From: Marinobacter santoriniensis NKSG1
GTDB taxonomy: Bacteria; Pseudomonadota; Gammaproteobacteria; Pseudomonadales; Oleiphilaceae
Assembly: GCF_000347775.1 (NCBI RefSeq)
Contig: NZ_APAT01000022.1
Span: 229,793-293,792 of the forward strand
Direction: 5' to 3'
DNA length: 64,000 bases
How positions within the stretch are numbered: position 1 is the stretch's first letter; the number at the start of each line of letters is the position of its first letter. The notes below the pieces were generated by a model, which worked only from the letters and a program-made list of their open reading frames with translations, ran no database searches and had not been told where the DNA came from. A program made the translations under genes and the position numbers. Shown here one piece after another: positions 56,205 to 62,696 of this stretch.

Positions 56205-56471
56205 ATGAAAAGACGAGTCATGCTGGCCAGCGCGTTTTCCGGATTGGTTGCCATGGGGGCGGTAGGTCTCTCGGCGCCGGCGTATGCGGACGGCGGGATG
56301 GAGAAGTGCTACGGCGTTGCCAAAGCCGGCAAGAACGACTGCGCCACCAAGGTCAGTTCCTGCGCCGGTACCAGCAAAGTCGATAACGATCCGAACGCGT
56401 TCGTGGCTGTCCCCGAGGGGGTTTGTCAGAAGCTGGCCGGAGGCAGCACGACACCCGGCAGCAAAGGCTGA
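56205..56471 (+). CDS. bufA: bufferin-type precursor, DUF2282 protein
   Basis: An 88-residue exported peptide. The ATG at 56205 follows AAGGAG by eight bases and gives a signal peptide ending APAYA. The mature part is a DUF2282 domain with four Cys (35, 46, 53, 74) in [23 protein letters not shown] and [13 protein letters not shown]2282 proteins are bufferins, peptides modified on Cys by an MNIO (DUF692) enzyme and able to bind copper in the periplasm; the family knowledge is recent. Its enzyme genes lie nearby but on the opposite strand, which is unusual. Confidence 0.88.
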   Translation: MKRRVMLASAFSGLVAMGAVGLSAPAYADGGMEKCYGVAKAGKNDCATKVSSCAGTSKVDNDPNAFVAVPEGVCQKLAGGSTTPGSKG

Positions 56472-56484
56472 GACGTTACCGGGC

Positions 56485-56518
56485 GTAAGGCCAGGGGTGT
56501 GAGTGATCCTGGCCTTAC
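56485..56518 (+). terminator. hairpin between bufA and doxX, probable partial terminator
   Basis: GTAAGGCCAGG (56485-56495) pairs perfectly with CCTGGCCTTAC (56508-56518), an 11-base-pair stem with a 12-base loop followed by TTTGG. With so few T residues it probably stops only part of transcription or protects the upstream message, giving more precursor than DoxX protein. Confidence 0.6.
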
Positions 56519-56569
56519 TTTGGTCGCCCTCATTCAGGCGGGCGACGTTTTTCTGGAGGAGTCCGTATT

Positions 56570-57031
56570 ATGATGGCGTGGATGGTTGCGATTGATCGCT
56601 GGGGGCAGCGTCTGACGACGTACGCGATACCCCTGCTGCTGTTGGCCACCCGGCTATGGGTGGCCGACGTGTTTTTTCGGGCCGGGCTGGTGAAGATCGA
56701 CAGTTGGTCCAGCACGCTGTACCTGTTTGAATACGAATATCAGGTGCCGGTGCTGCCGCCCGTGACGGCCGCCTACGTTGGTACCGTCGTTGAACTGGTG
56801 GCTCCGGTGATCCTGGCGTTGGGGCTGATGTCCCGGCCGACGGCGTTGTTCATGTTCGTGTACAACGCCATGGCGGTTATCTCCTATCCCACACTCTGGG
56901 AAGGTGGGTTTTACGATCACCAGCTCTGGGGTCTGATGCTCCTGATCAACCTCATTTGGGGTGGTGGGGCTCTGTCCCTGGACCGGCTGGTGGCGTATCG
57001 GTGGCAAACGATTCGATCACGCCCCGGTTGA
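56570..57031 (+). CDS. DoxX-family membrane protein of the bufferin cluster
   Basis: A 153-residue inner-membrane protein with four helices and the DoxX pattern LLLATRLWVADVFFRAGLVKIDSW, EYQVPVLPP and LVAPVILALGLMSRPTAL. DoxX proteins commonly accompany DUF2282/DUF692/DUF2063 genes; a redox or export role is suspected but unproven. GGAGGAG precedes the ATG. Its last 80 bases overlap the end of bufC on the other strand. Confidence 0.85.
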   Translation: MMAWMVAIDRWGQRLTTYAIPLLLLATRLWVADVFFRAGLVKIDSWSSTLYLFEYEYQVPVLPPVTAAYVGTVVELVAPVILALGLMSRPTALFMFVYNAMAVISYPTLWEGGFYDHQLWGLMLLINLIWGGGALSLDRLVAYRWQTIRSRPG

Positions 57032-57734
57032 CCAGATCGAATAGGGCATCGACGTGCTCGTCGGCCAGGCTGTCGCCCAAGGAGGCGAGAGGCTGCCCGT
57101 TAGTGCAGCACGCCACGATGTCCACGAGCGCCTCCGACGCCTCCGATACGCTCACGCCACGGGCATGCCGGTGTAGCAGCCAGATGGCATGCGGCTGAGC
57201 GGCGGCAGGCACCACCGGGCGCCCTTCCTGAAGGCGGTCGTACGCCTCAACAACCGGCCAGTCCGCCTGGAATAGTCGGACGCCCGGGGCTAATACAAAG
57301 GTAATCTCCTCGAGGTGGTTCAGTGCCTGCGCGGCAAACGCCCCGAACGGAAATGGGGTGGCCGACCGTGCAAGGCCCGTCCGTTCCAGACCCCATTCAA
57401 AGGCTGCGAGGTCCGCCGCCCCGACTGGCATTTCGGGCTCCGCCGCCAGTGCGGCCGATACCGCTTCGCCATAGTCCGTCAGACAGCCGGTTTCTGGAGG
57501 GTAAGCCCGGACAAACCGTTGAACAAAGTGTTCGAACGGCGGGTCACCAATATAGCGGCGGGTCATGGGGTAGGTCGTGTTAATGGCATCGGCCAGCGTC
57601 GAGGAGATGTGATATCGATAAATCTCAATACGATCCTGCACGTCAGGTCCGTCGCACAGCGGCGCCAGCCCGACCGTCGAATCCAGCCCTCGCAGGGTTT
57701 GCGCCATGTGGCGCTGGAACGCTCTCAGATTCAT
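56952..57734 (-). CDS. bufC: DUF2063 protein, partner of the MNIO enzyme
   Basis: A 260-residue DUF2063 protein starting MNLRAFQRHMAQTLRG; N-terminal domain with RIEIYRYHISSTLADAINTTYPMTRRYIGD and FVRAYPPETGCLTDYG are family hallmarks. It is thought to deliver the precursor peptide to the MNIO enzyme. The ATG at 57734 overlaps the bufB stop by four bases behind a GGGAGG site; the longer frame is rejected. Its 3' end overlaps doxX by 80 bases in antisense. Confidence 0.88.
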   Translation of the reverse strand: MNLRAFQRHMAQTLRGLDSTVGLAPLCDGPDVQDRIEIYRYHISSTLADAINTTYPMTRRYIGDPPFEHFVQRFVRAYPPETGCLTDYGEAVSAALAAEPEMPVGAADLAAFEWGLERTGLARSATPFPFGAFAAQALNHLEEITFVLAPGVRLFQADWPVVEAYDRLQEGRPVVPAAAQPHAIWLLHRHARGVSVSEASEALVDIVACCTNGQPLASLGDSLADEHVDALFDLVNRGVIESFATDTPPAGPGTEPHHPK

Positions 57735-58591
57735 GGATGCCTCCCCGGGCTCACCTCGGCCAGTATCGTGCGGGCACGCTCGGCTTCCCGCAGCAGTGGT
57801 TCGGGGGTGTCGGGCAGCCGGGTGTCCCACTCAATCAGGGTTCGTCGCGGGCCGTGATGGCTCAAAACCGATCGGTACAGTGCCCAGACCGGATCGGATA
57901 CCGGGCCGCTGTGGGTATCGACCAGTAATGTACCGCCGCCTTGGCAGGGCTGGCGATCGTGCCCGGCCAAGTGAATTTCCTGTACCGCATCGAACGGAAT
58001 GTCGCGCAGATAGAGCGCGGGCTCGAAACCCTGGTTCTGGCTCACCACGTACAGGTTGTTCAGATCCAGCAGTAAGCCGCACCCGGTCGCCTCGGGGAGC
58101 GTGCCGAAAAAGGTCCACTCATCCATCGTGCTGGCGGTGAACTGGAGGTAGCTTGAGGGGTTCTCGATCAGCAGTTGCCGGCCGATGACTTGCTGGACCG
58201 CATCGACACGGTCCGCAAAGTGCCGAAAGGTCTCCGGCGTGTAGGGCAGCGGGAGTAAATCGTTGAGAAAGGCTCCGTCGATGCTGCTCCAGCTCAGATG
58301 CTCGGACACCAGTATGGGATTAATCGCATCAATCAGTGACGCCAGCCGCTTGAGATGACCCCGGTCCAGCGGGTCGGTGGAGCCCAGAGAAAGACCGACG
58401 CCATGCAGGCTGATGGGGTAATGCTGCGCGAATTCGGTCAATTCGTTTCTCAGGCGTGCGTCGGCGAAATAGTTTTCGCTGTGTACTTCCAGCCAGCCAA
58501 TCGGAGGGTGCTGGCTGAGCAGCTGGCTGTGGTGGGGGATGCGTAACCCCACGCCAATCAACGAATCCGTGGACAGATTCCGCTTTTTCAT
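57731..58591 (-). CDS. bufB: multinuclear non-heme iron oxidative enzyme (MNIO, DUF692)
   Basis: A 286-residue TIM-barrel enzyme of the DUF692 family. Metal and core motifs run in order: GVGLRIPHH, EVHSENYF, SLHGVGLSLGS, VSEHLSWSS, LLIENPSSYL, LLLDLNNLYV, EIHLAGHD, DTHSGPV and LIEWD. MNIO enzymes use iron clusters to convert Cys in precursor peptides into heterocycles; here the likely substrate is the DUF2282 peptide encoded at 56205-56471. It is the first gene of a minus-strand bufB-bufC pair with its own ECF-type promoter. Confidence 0.92.
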   Translation of the reverse strand: MKKRNLSTDSLIGVGLRIPHHSQLLSQHPPIGWLEVHSENYFADARLRNELTEFAQHYPISLHGVGLSLGSTDPLDRGHLKRLASLIDAINPILVSEHLSWSSIDGAFLNDLLPLPYTPETFRHFADRVDAVQQVIGRQLLIENPSSYLQFTASTMDEWTFFGTLPEATGCGLLLDLNNLYVVSQNQGFEPALYLRDIPFDAVQEIHLAGHDRQPCQGGGTLLVDTHSGPVSDPVWALYRSVLSHHGPRRTLIEWDTRLPDTPEPLLREAERARTILAEVSPGRHP

Positions 58592-58624
58592 GGCAAATGT
58601 TCCCGGTGAGTCTTATTCAGACCT

Positions 58625-58653
58625 ACAGACCCGGCAGCACTTGTTGTGTTACA
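58625..58653 (-). promoter_or_regulatory. ECF-type promoter of bufB-bufC
   Basis: Read on the minus strand: TGTAACA (58653-58647), 15 bases, then GGTCTGT (58631-58625). It differs from the three perfect sites only in the first base of the second box. The implied start is about 27 bases before bufB. It lies back to back with the DUF547 promoter, 26 bases apart. Confidence 0.7.
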
Positions 58654-58679
58654 CGTAGCGTGCAAAATTGGTCAGGCCC

Positions 58680-58708
58680 TGTAACAACAGCGCGGCCCGA
58701 GTGTCTGT
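58680..58708 (+). promoter_or_regulatory. ECF-type promoter of the DUF547 gene
   Basis: TGTAACA (58680-58686), 15 bases, TGTCTGT (58702-58708). It matches the shared site exactly and lies about 50 bases before the DUF547 start, divergent from the bufB promoter. Confidence 0.75.
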
Positions 58709-58757
58709 ACCGTCCGGATGTCCGAACCGGATTGGATGCACAGATTGAGGAGTAAGC

Positions 58758-59609
58758 ATGCGGAGTCTTCCGATTTTGACCCTGGTTGTTGTCATGATGC
58801 CGGCCTGGGCGCTGGCAGGAGTGAATGACAACCTGTACGAGGGATACCAGCAGCTGCTGAACGATTACCTGGTCGAACAGACCCTGCCAGGCGACGGCCT
58901 GGTGTCGGCGTTTGATTACACGGCGGCGCTGGCTGACGAGCAGGTTGCACAGACCATCGCCCAGCAAACCGCGGTGCTTCGGGATTTTGACCCAGACTCA
59001 CTGGACGGGCGCGAGCAGACCGTTGCATTCTGGATCAACGCGTACAATTTCTTCATGCTCTCAGAGATCCTGACCGACCGGCCAGACGGCAAGCTGGTGT
59101 CGTCGGTCTGGGACTATGGCGGGCGAGTGAATCCCTTTGTCGACAGTGTGTTCGAACGGGAAACGTTCGTTGTCGGCAGTGAACAGATGTCCCTCAACGA
59201 CATTGAAAAGGGCCGTCTGCTGGGCAAGTCTTATGCCGACCGGGGCTGGAAAGATGCCCGCGTGCACTTTGCCGTCAACTGCGCCTCTGTGGGCTGCCCC
59301 CCGCTAAGGCAGCAGATCTACACCGCCGACAACCTCGAGGAGATGCTCAAGGAGAACACCCGCCGGGCATTCAGCACCCCTTATCACCTCAAGATTCAGG
59401 GCGACACGCTCTACGTGACTGAACTGTTCAAGTGGTACGAGCAGGATTTTGTGGATGCGGCAGGCTCGGTTCGGGGCTTTATCCGCCATTGGGCCGATAA
59501 CGACACGGCCGCTGAAGTGGCAAAGACGTCCAGTCTGGATTATATCGATTACGACTGGTCGCTGAACCGGCCGTCCAATTTCAGTGGCAGTGTGTTTAAG
59601 AGAGACTGA
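58758..59609 (+). CDS. exported DUF547 protein
   Basis: A 283-residue protein with a signal peptide (VVVMMPAWALA) and a DUF547 domain. Conserved features are QTVAFWINAYNFFMLSEIL, RVHFAVNCASVGCPPLRQQ with two Cys, and ELFKWYEQDFVD. The family resembles a papain/transglutaminase-like fold, but its role is not established. GAGGAG precedes the ATG. The shared ECF-type promoter places it with the bufferin genes, suggesting a periplasmic stress function. Confidence 0.87.
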   Translation: MRSLPILTLVVVMMPAWALAGVNDNLYEGYQQLLNDYLVEQTLPGDGLVSAFDYTAALADEQVAQTIAQQTAVLRDFDPDSLDGREQTVAFWINAYNFFMLSEILTDRPDGKLVSSVWDYGGRVNPFVDSVFERETFVVGSEQMSLNDIEKGRLLGKSYADRGWKDARVHFAVNCASVGCPPLRQQIYTADNLEEMLKENTRRAFSTPYHLKIQGDTLYVTELFKWYEQDFVDAAGSVRGFIRHWADNDTAAEVAKTSSLDYIDYDWSLNRPSNFSGSVFKRD

Positions 59610-59617
59610 GCGAAGCG

Positions 59618-60346
59618 CTAGTCGGCAGGCCCGGAGGAAGTTTTAGGGCCAGTGCCATTTATACTACTCAGCCGATCCGACAGGCTGTCCACCAGCTCAA
59701 CGAGGCTGTCGGAGGTGCAGGTTGGTTTGGTCATGGCTGGATGAAACCGTCGGTCCTGACGGCGCACCCAGCCGGCCAACATACCGGCGTTCATCGCGCC
59801 GGCCGTATCCCAGGCGTGGGCGGCGATCATGGCGCAGTGGCCCGGCTCGCTGCCCACACGCTCTACGGCCGCCCGGTAGGCGCTTTCCTTCGGTTTCCAC
59901 TGCCGGCACGACTCAATCGAGAAAATATGATCGACGTGATCGGTCAGGCCGTTTCGTTCCACCAGCGCCTGGGTATTGGCTGTCGAGCCGTTGGTGAAAA
60001 ACAGCACGCCCATGCCCCGGGATCGGGCGAGGGCCAGCGCCTCGTGGACATCGGGGTGTGCCTCAAGTTGGCCGAAAACCGGCAGAATCCGTCCCGCCAC
60101 GGCCTCCGGGGACGGCACGCCGAGGTTGGTTAGCAGGACCTCAAGTGTGCCCCGCGCCATCTCAACGAACGGAACATAGGTCCCGGTGGTGGAGGTGGCG
60201 AACGCATCCCTCAGCAGCTGCCCGAAGAACACGTCTTTGGTGTGAGAAGGCAACCCTTCCACCTTGAAGGCTCCGGACAAGGCCTCCAGCGAGAAAATGG
60301 TCTCGATGACATCAAACACAAGCACGGGTTTTTTCTGACTCATCAT
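59618..60346 (-). CDS. haloacid dehalogenase-like hydrolase
   Basis: A 242-residue HAD enzyme of the type II dehalogenase style: nucleophile Asp in VFDVIETIFSL, motif II in VLFFTNGST, Lys in WKPKESAY and the AHAWDTAGAMNAG motif typical of haloacid dehalogenases. Two adjacent ATGs follow GGAGG. It ends eight bases from the convergent DUF547 gene and shows no ECF-type promoter. The substrate is unknown; it may be a phosphatase or a dehalogenase. Confidence 0.85.
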   Translation of the reverse strand: MMSQKKPVLVFDVIETIFSLEALSGAFKVEGLPSHTKDVFFGQLLRDAFATSTTGTYVPFVEMARGTLEVLLTNLGVPSPEAVAGRILPVFGQLEAHPDVHEALALARSRGMGVLFFTNGSTANTQALVERNGLTDHVDHIFSIESCRQWKPKESAYRAAVERVGSEPGHCAMIAAHAWDTAGAMNAGMLAGWVRRQDRRFHPAMTKPTCTSDSLVELVDSLSDRLSSINGTGPKTSSGPAD

Positions 60347-60361
60347 CAGGCCTCCGGGGAA

Positions 60362-60388
60362 ATTAATGAGCTTACCCTATTAATGAGC
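60362..60388. repeat. direct repeat ATTAATGAGC, 17-base period
   Basis: ATTAATGAGC occurs at 60362-60371 and again at 60379-60388, just upstream of the HAD gene on its promoter side. It is followed by GAGCGATTGCTC. It could be a regulator site, but no consensus is recognised. Confidence 0.35.
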
Positions 60389-60423
60389 GATTGCTCAAAA
60401 AAGGTTCGAACCGGAATCAGTGG

Positions 60424-60452
60424 TGTAACAGTGTCCGCATTGATGTGTCTGT
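60424..60452 (+). promoter_or_regulatory. ECF-type promoter of the membrane protein/glutaredoxin cluster
   Basis: TGTAACA (60424-60430), 15 bases, TGTCTGT (60446-60452), an exact match to the shared site. The next plus-strand gene begins at 60549, about 90 bases downstream. Confidence 0.73.
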
Positions 60453-60548
60453 TAGGCGAGGGCGCCGTGAGTGGCCGGCGAGGTAACCCGGAGGTCTTCG
60501 ACCGGCGACGTTCAGAATGACACAAAGAGCAGACCAGGAGGTTTTGCA

Positions 60549-61022
60549 ATGGGTTCATACATAAAGGCAATTGGCGCTGGCTTCATTGCCACCGTAATTC
60601 TTTCCATCATTATGGTGTTGAAATCCATGATGGGCGTCATGCCGCAGATGAATGCCATCGCCATGCTAACCCAGATGGCGCATGGCATGGCCGGCATGCC
60701 CGCTTCCCCGGCTGTCGGGTGGGTGCTGCATTTTGTCATCGGCAGCTTGATCTGGGGTGTTTTGTTTGCGCTTCTCTACGCAAAACTTCCGGGTGCGTCG
60801 GCCCTGCCCAAGGCGTTGAGCTTCAGTGTTCTGGCCTGGTTGCTGATGATGGTTGTGGTCATGCCCATCGCAGGTCAGGGCCTGTTCGGGCTTGGTATCG
60901 GCGTGATGGCGTCTGTGGCGACCCTTGTGTTACATCTGATCTGGGGCCTGGCGCTGGGCGTGAGTTACCGGATGCTTAACGGCCAGTCGGGCACTGAACA
61001 TGGGTACTCCAGTCGCGCATAG
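60549..61022 (+). CDS. inner-membrane protein, unknown function
   Basis: A 157-residue Met-rich hydrophobic protein with about four helices (AIGAGFIATVILSIIMVL, GWVLHFVIGSLIWGVLFALL, FSVLAWLLMMVVVMPIAG, ASVATLVLHLIWGLALG). The ATG at 60549 follows AGGAGG; the earlier opening is a non-coding extension. It resembles small membrane proteins often annotated DUF6789-like, but I am not certain. First gene behind an ECF-type promoter, so probably part of the same stress response as the bufferin genes. Confidence 0.75.
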   Translation: MGSYIKAIGAGFIATVILSIIMVLKSMMGVMPQMNAIAMLTQMAHGMAGMPASPAVGWVLHFVIGSLIWGVLFALLYAKLPGASALPKALSFSVLAWLLMMVVVMPIAGQGLFGLGIGVMASVATLVLHLIWGLALGVSYRMLNGQSGTEHGYSSRA

Positions 61023-61023
61023 C

Positions 61024-61170
61024 GCTCAAGTGCAGCTCGGCTTGATCCAATCCCTGGCGAGGCAGCTCGGGCCGAAAAAGATTGGTGTGGCCAATGTAAT
61101 CATTGACGGCGTAATCAACCTGCCCCGCACTCGACAGATGCGTCTGCCGTCGATGGATCCAAAATCAGTT
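61024..61170 (+). pseudogene. remnant of a short-chain dehydrogenase C-terminus
   Basis: A frame here reads QLGLIQSLARQLGPKKIGV, then ANVIIDGVINLPRTRQ and a final MDPKSV. This matches the C-terminal part of SDR proteins (a region normally reading like A-x-S-x-A-R-E-L-G-P-K-G-I-x-V-A, V-I-I-D-G). The Rossmann domain and catalytic Tyr-x-x-x-Lys are absent, and there is no start or ribosome site for it; just upstream the same bases encode the tail of the membrane protein. I read it as a decayed gene fragment between that gene and the glutaredoxin gene. Confidence 0.6.
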
Positions 61171-61202
61171 TGGTCATCTTTTATTCGAGGAGCGTTTAAA
61201 GA

Positions 61203-61547
61203 ATGCTTCACGTTTTCAAACGTCTGTTCGGCGATTCCACTGACACCACAAACTCCGAAGATTCAGGGTCGGTTCACCAGCAGGGCTTAACGTTGTATTA
61301 CACCCCTACCTGCCCATTTTGCGCCAAAGTCCAGTGGGCGCTGGTAAAGCATGACCTGGACATTGATAAAAAGAATCTTCTGACGAGTTCCGGCGCGCGG
61401 GACGAACTGGTTCGAGGAGGGGGTAAACCGACGGTGCCCTGCCTGAGAATTGAACGAAATGGCGAGGATCATTGGCTCTACGAGTCCGATGACATTGTGG
61501 CTTATCTGCAGAAGGAGGCCCAGGCGAATCCGCGCCACCAATCTTGA
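61203..61547 (+). CDS. glutaredoxin-like protein
   Basis: A 114-residue protein: a 28-residue head, then a glutaredoxin/GST-N fold with the active site YTPTCPFCAKVQWAL (CPFC), the cis-Pro loop KPTVPCL and the end DDIVAYLQ. A GAGGAG site is 11 bases before the ATG, slightly far. Cytosolic thiol-disulfide reductant. It follows the membrane protein and SDR remnant and precedes a flavin reductase, consistent with a redox-stress unit. Confidence 0.85.
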   Translation: MLHVFKRLFGDSTDTTNSEDSGSVHQQGLTLYYTPTCPFCAKVQWALVKHDLDIDKKNLLTSSGARDELVRGGGKPTVPCLRIERNGEDHWLYESDDIVAYLQKEAQANPRHQS

Positions 61548-61630
61548 AATCGGAGACGATCGTACCGATGACTATAAGGAGATGTACCTGGACGTGCATG
61601 TCTACTCATACACCAACCGTGAGGTGAGCC

Positions 61631-62305
61631 ATGAGCTACACGCTGAACATTCAGGACATTCGGGAAGTCACTCACGACGTCCGGCAGATTCGGTTGGAAA
61701 AGCCGGAGGAGTATACGTTTATCCCCGGCCAGGCCACGGAGGTAGCCGTTGATCGCGAGGGCTGGCGGGACGAAGGGCGGCCCTTTACGTTCACGTCCCT
61801 GGACACCGACCCCTATCTGGAATTCGTCATCAAGATCTACCCGGACCACGGTGGCGTGACCGATCAGATCGGGACACTCAGCGCGGGCGACCGGCTGATC
61901 ATTGGCGACCCCTGGGGCACCATCACGTACAAGGGCGAAGGCACCTTTCTCGCCGGCGGCGCGGGGGTGACGCCCTTTATCGCCATTCTCCGGGACCTGC
62001 ACCGCAAGGGCGAGATCGGCAACAACCGCCTGATCTTTTCCAACAAGACCGAGCGGGATGTGATTTTGAAGGAAGAGTTCAGGGCCATCCTGGGCGACCG
62101 GTTTGTCAGCGTCATCACCGAGGAAAAACCGTCGGATGACGCGATCTTTCTGGACGGCGTGATCGACAAGACGTTCCTGAAATCCCACGTCGGGGATTTT
62201 GATCAGGTGTTCTACGTCTGCGGCCCCGGCCCTTTCAACAAGGGCATTATGGCTGCCCTTGAGGAGTTGGGCGCAAGGCCGGAGGGGTTGATCTTCGAGG
62301 AATAG
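61631..62305 (+). CDS. ferredoxin/flavodoxin reductase-like FAD oxidoreductase
   Basis: A 224-residue FNR-fold enzyme without a ferredoxin domain. FAD-binding region RPFTFTSLDTDP, pyridine-nucleotide site LAGGAGVTPFIAIL and the end FYVCGPGPFNKGIM are clear. It likely moves electrons from NAD(P)H to a small redox partner, perhaps the adjacent glutaredoxin or a membrane protein. It ends about 100 bases before another ECF-type promoter. Confidence 0.88.
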   Translation: MSYTLNIQDIREVTHDVRQIRLEKPEEYTFIPGQATEVAVDREGWRDEGRPFTFTSLDTDPYLEFVIKIYPDHGGVTDQIGTLSAGDRLIIGDPWGTITYKGEGTFLAGGAGVTPFIAILRDLHRKGEIGNNRLIFSNKTERDVILKEEFRAILGDRFVSVITEEKPSDDAIFLDGVIDKTFLKSHVGDFDQVFYVCGPGPFNKGIMAALEELGARPEGLIFEE

Positions 62306-62404
62306 TTCCGTCCGGAAAGTGCATGACAAAGCCCCGCAATCCGGCCCTTCTGACACGGTTCGTGCGCATTGTGAGGGGTTACGCCGTAAAAATGTCCTGG
62401 ACGT

Positions 62405-62433
62405 TGTAACACTTCGCCTCATCGGGTGTCTGT
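62405..62433 (+). promoter_or_regulatory. ECF-type promoter of a candidate small RNA
   Basis: TGTAACA (62405-62411), 15 bases, TGTCTGT (62427-62433), an exact match to the shared site. No coding frame begins within the next 100 bases; instead a strong intrinsic terminator follows at 62515. Confidence 0.72.
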
Positions 62434-62439
62434 GAAATA

Positions 62440-62541
62440 TTACGAGCGCGCTGCGGTTAAAGGGCGCTGCTTTCAGAGCGTTGTTGTGGTGTTGGTTGGG
62501 TCGCAGACCCTTGCGGTGGAGCTTGTCTCCACCTTTTTTTT
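62440..62541 (+). ncRNA. candidate ECF-controlled small RNA, about 100 nt
   Basis: A compact unit between an exact ECF-type promoter and a perfect intrinsic terminator. No ATG is present, and the only GTG-led frame runs through the terminator with no ribosome site. Besides the terminator stem, GGGTC-GCA-GACCC (62498-62510) forms a second hairpin, and the eight-T tail would suit Hfq binding. ECF regulons in other bacteria (for example RpoE with MicA and RybB) include such RNAs. Start site and function are inferred; it could alternatively be a terminated leader of the GGDEF gene downstream. Confidence 0.6.
62515..62541 (+). terminator. strong intrinsic terminator
   Basis: GGTGGAG (62515-62521) pairs with CTCCACC (62527-62533) around a five-base CTTGT loop, followed directly by eight T residues. 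It ends the short unit that begins at the ECF-type promoter and isolates it from the GGDEF gene at 62697. Confidence 0.93.
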
Positions 62542-62696
62542 ATGAGCTCTCTGGTCGTGACCCATCCGCCGGCGCCCTGCCGGACTGTCCGGCGTCGTAT
62601 TTCCGCGATGCCCTCGTGTGCGTTCGCTTCGCCTCGTGTAATGACTTCGCTTTTGCGGTGTCTCATTGAAAAGAACAGGCCAACGACGAGGGGCGT

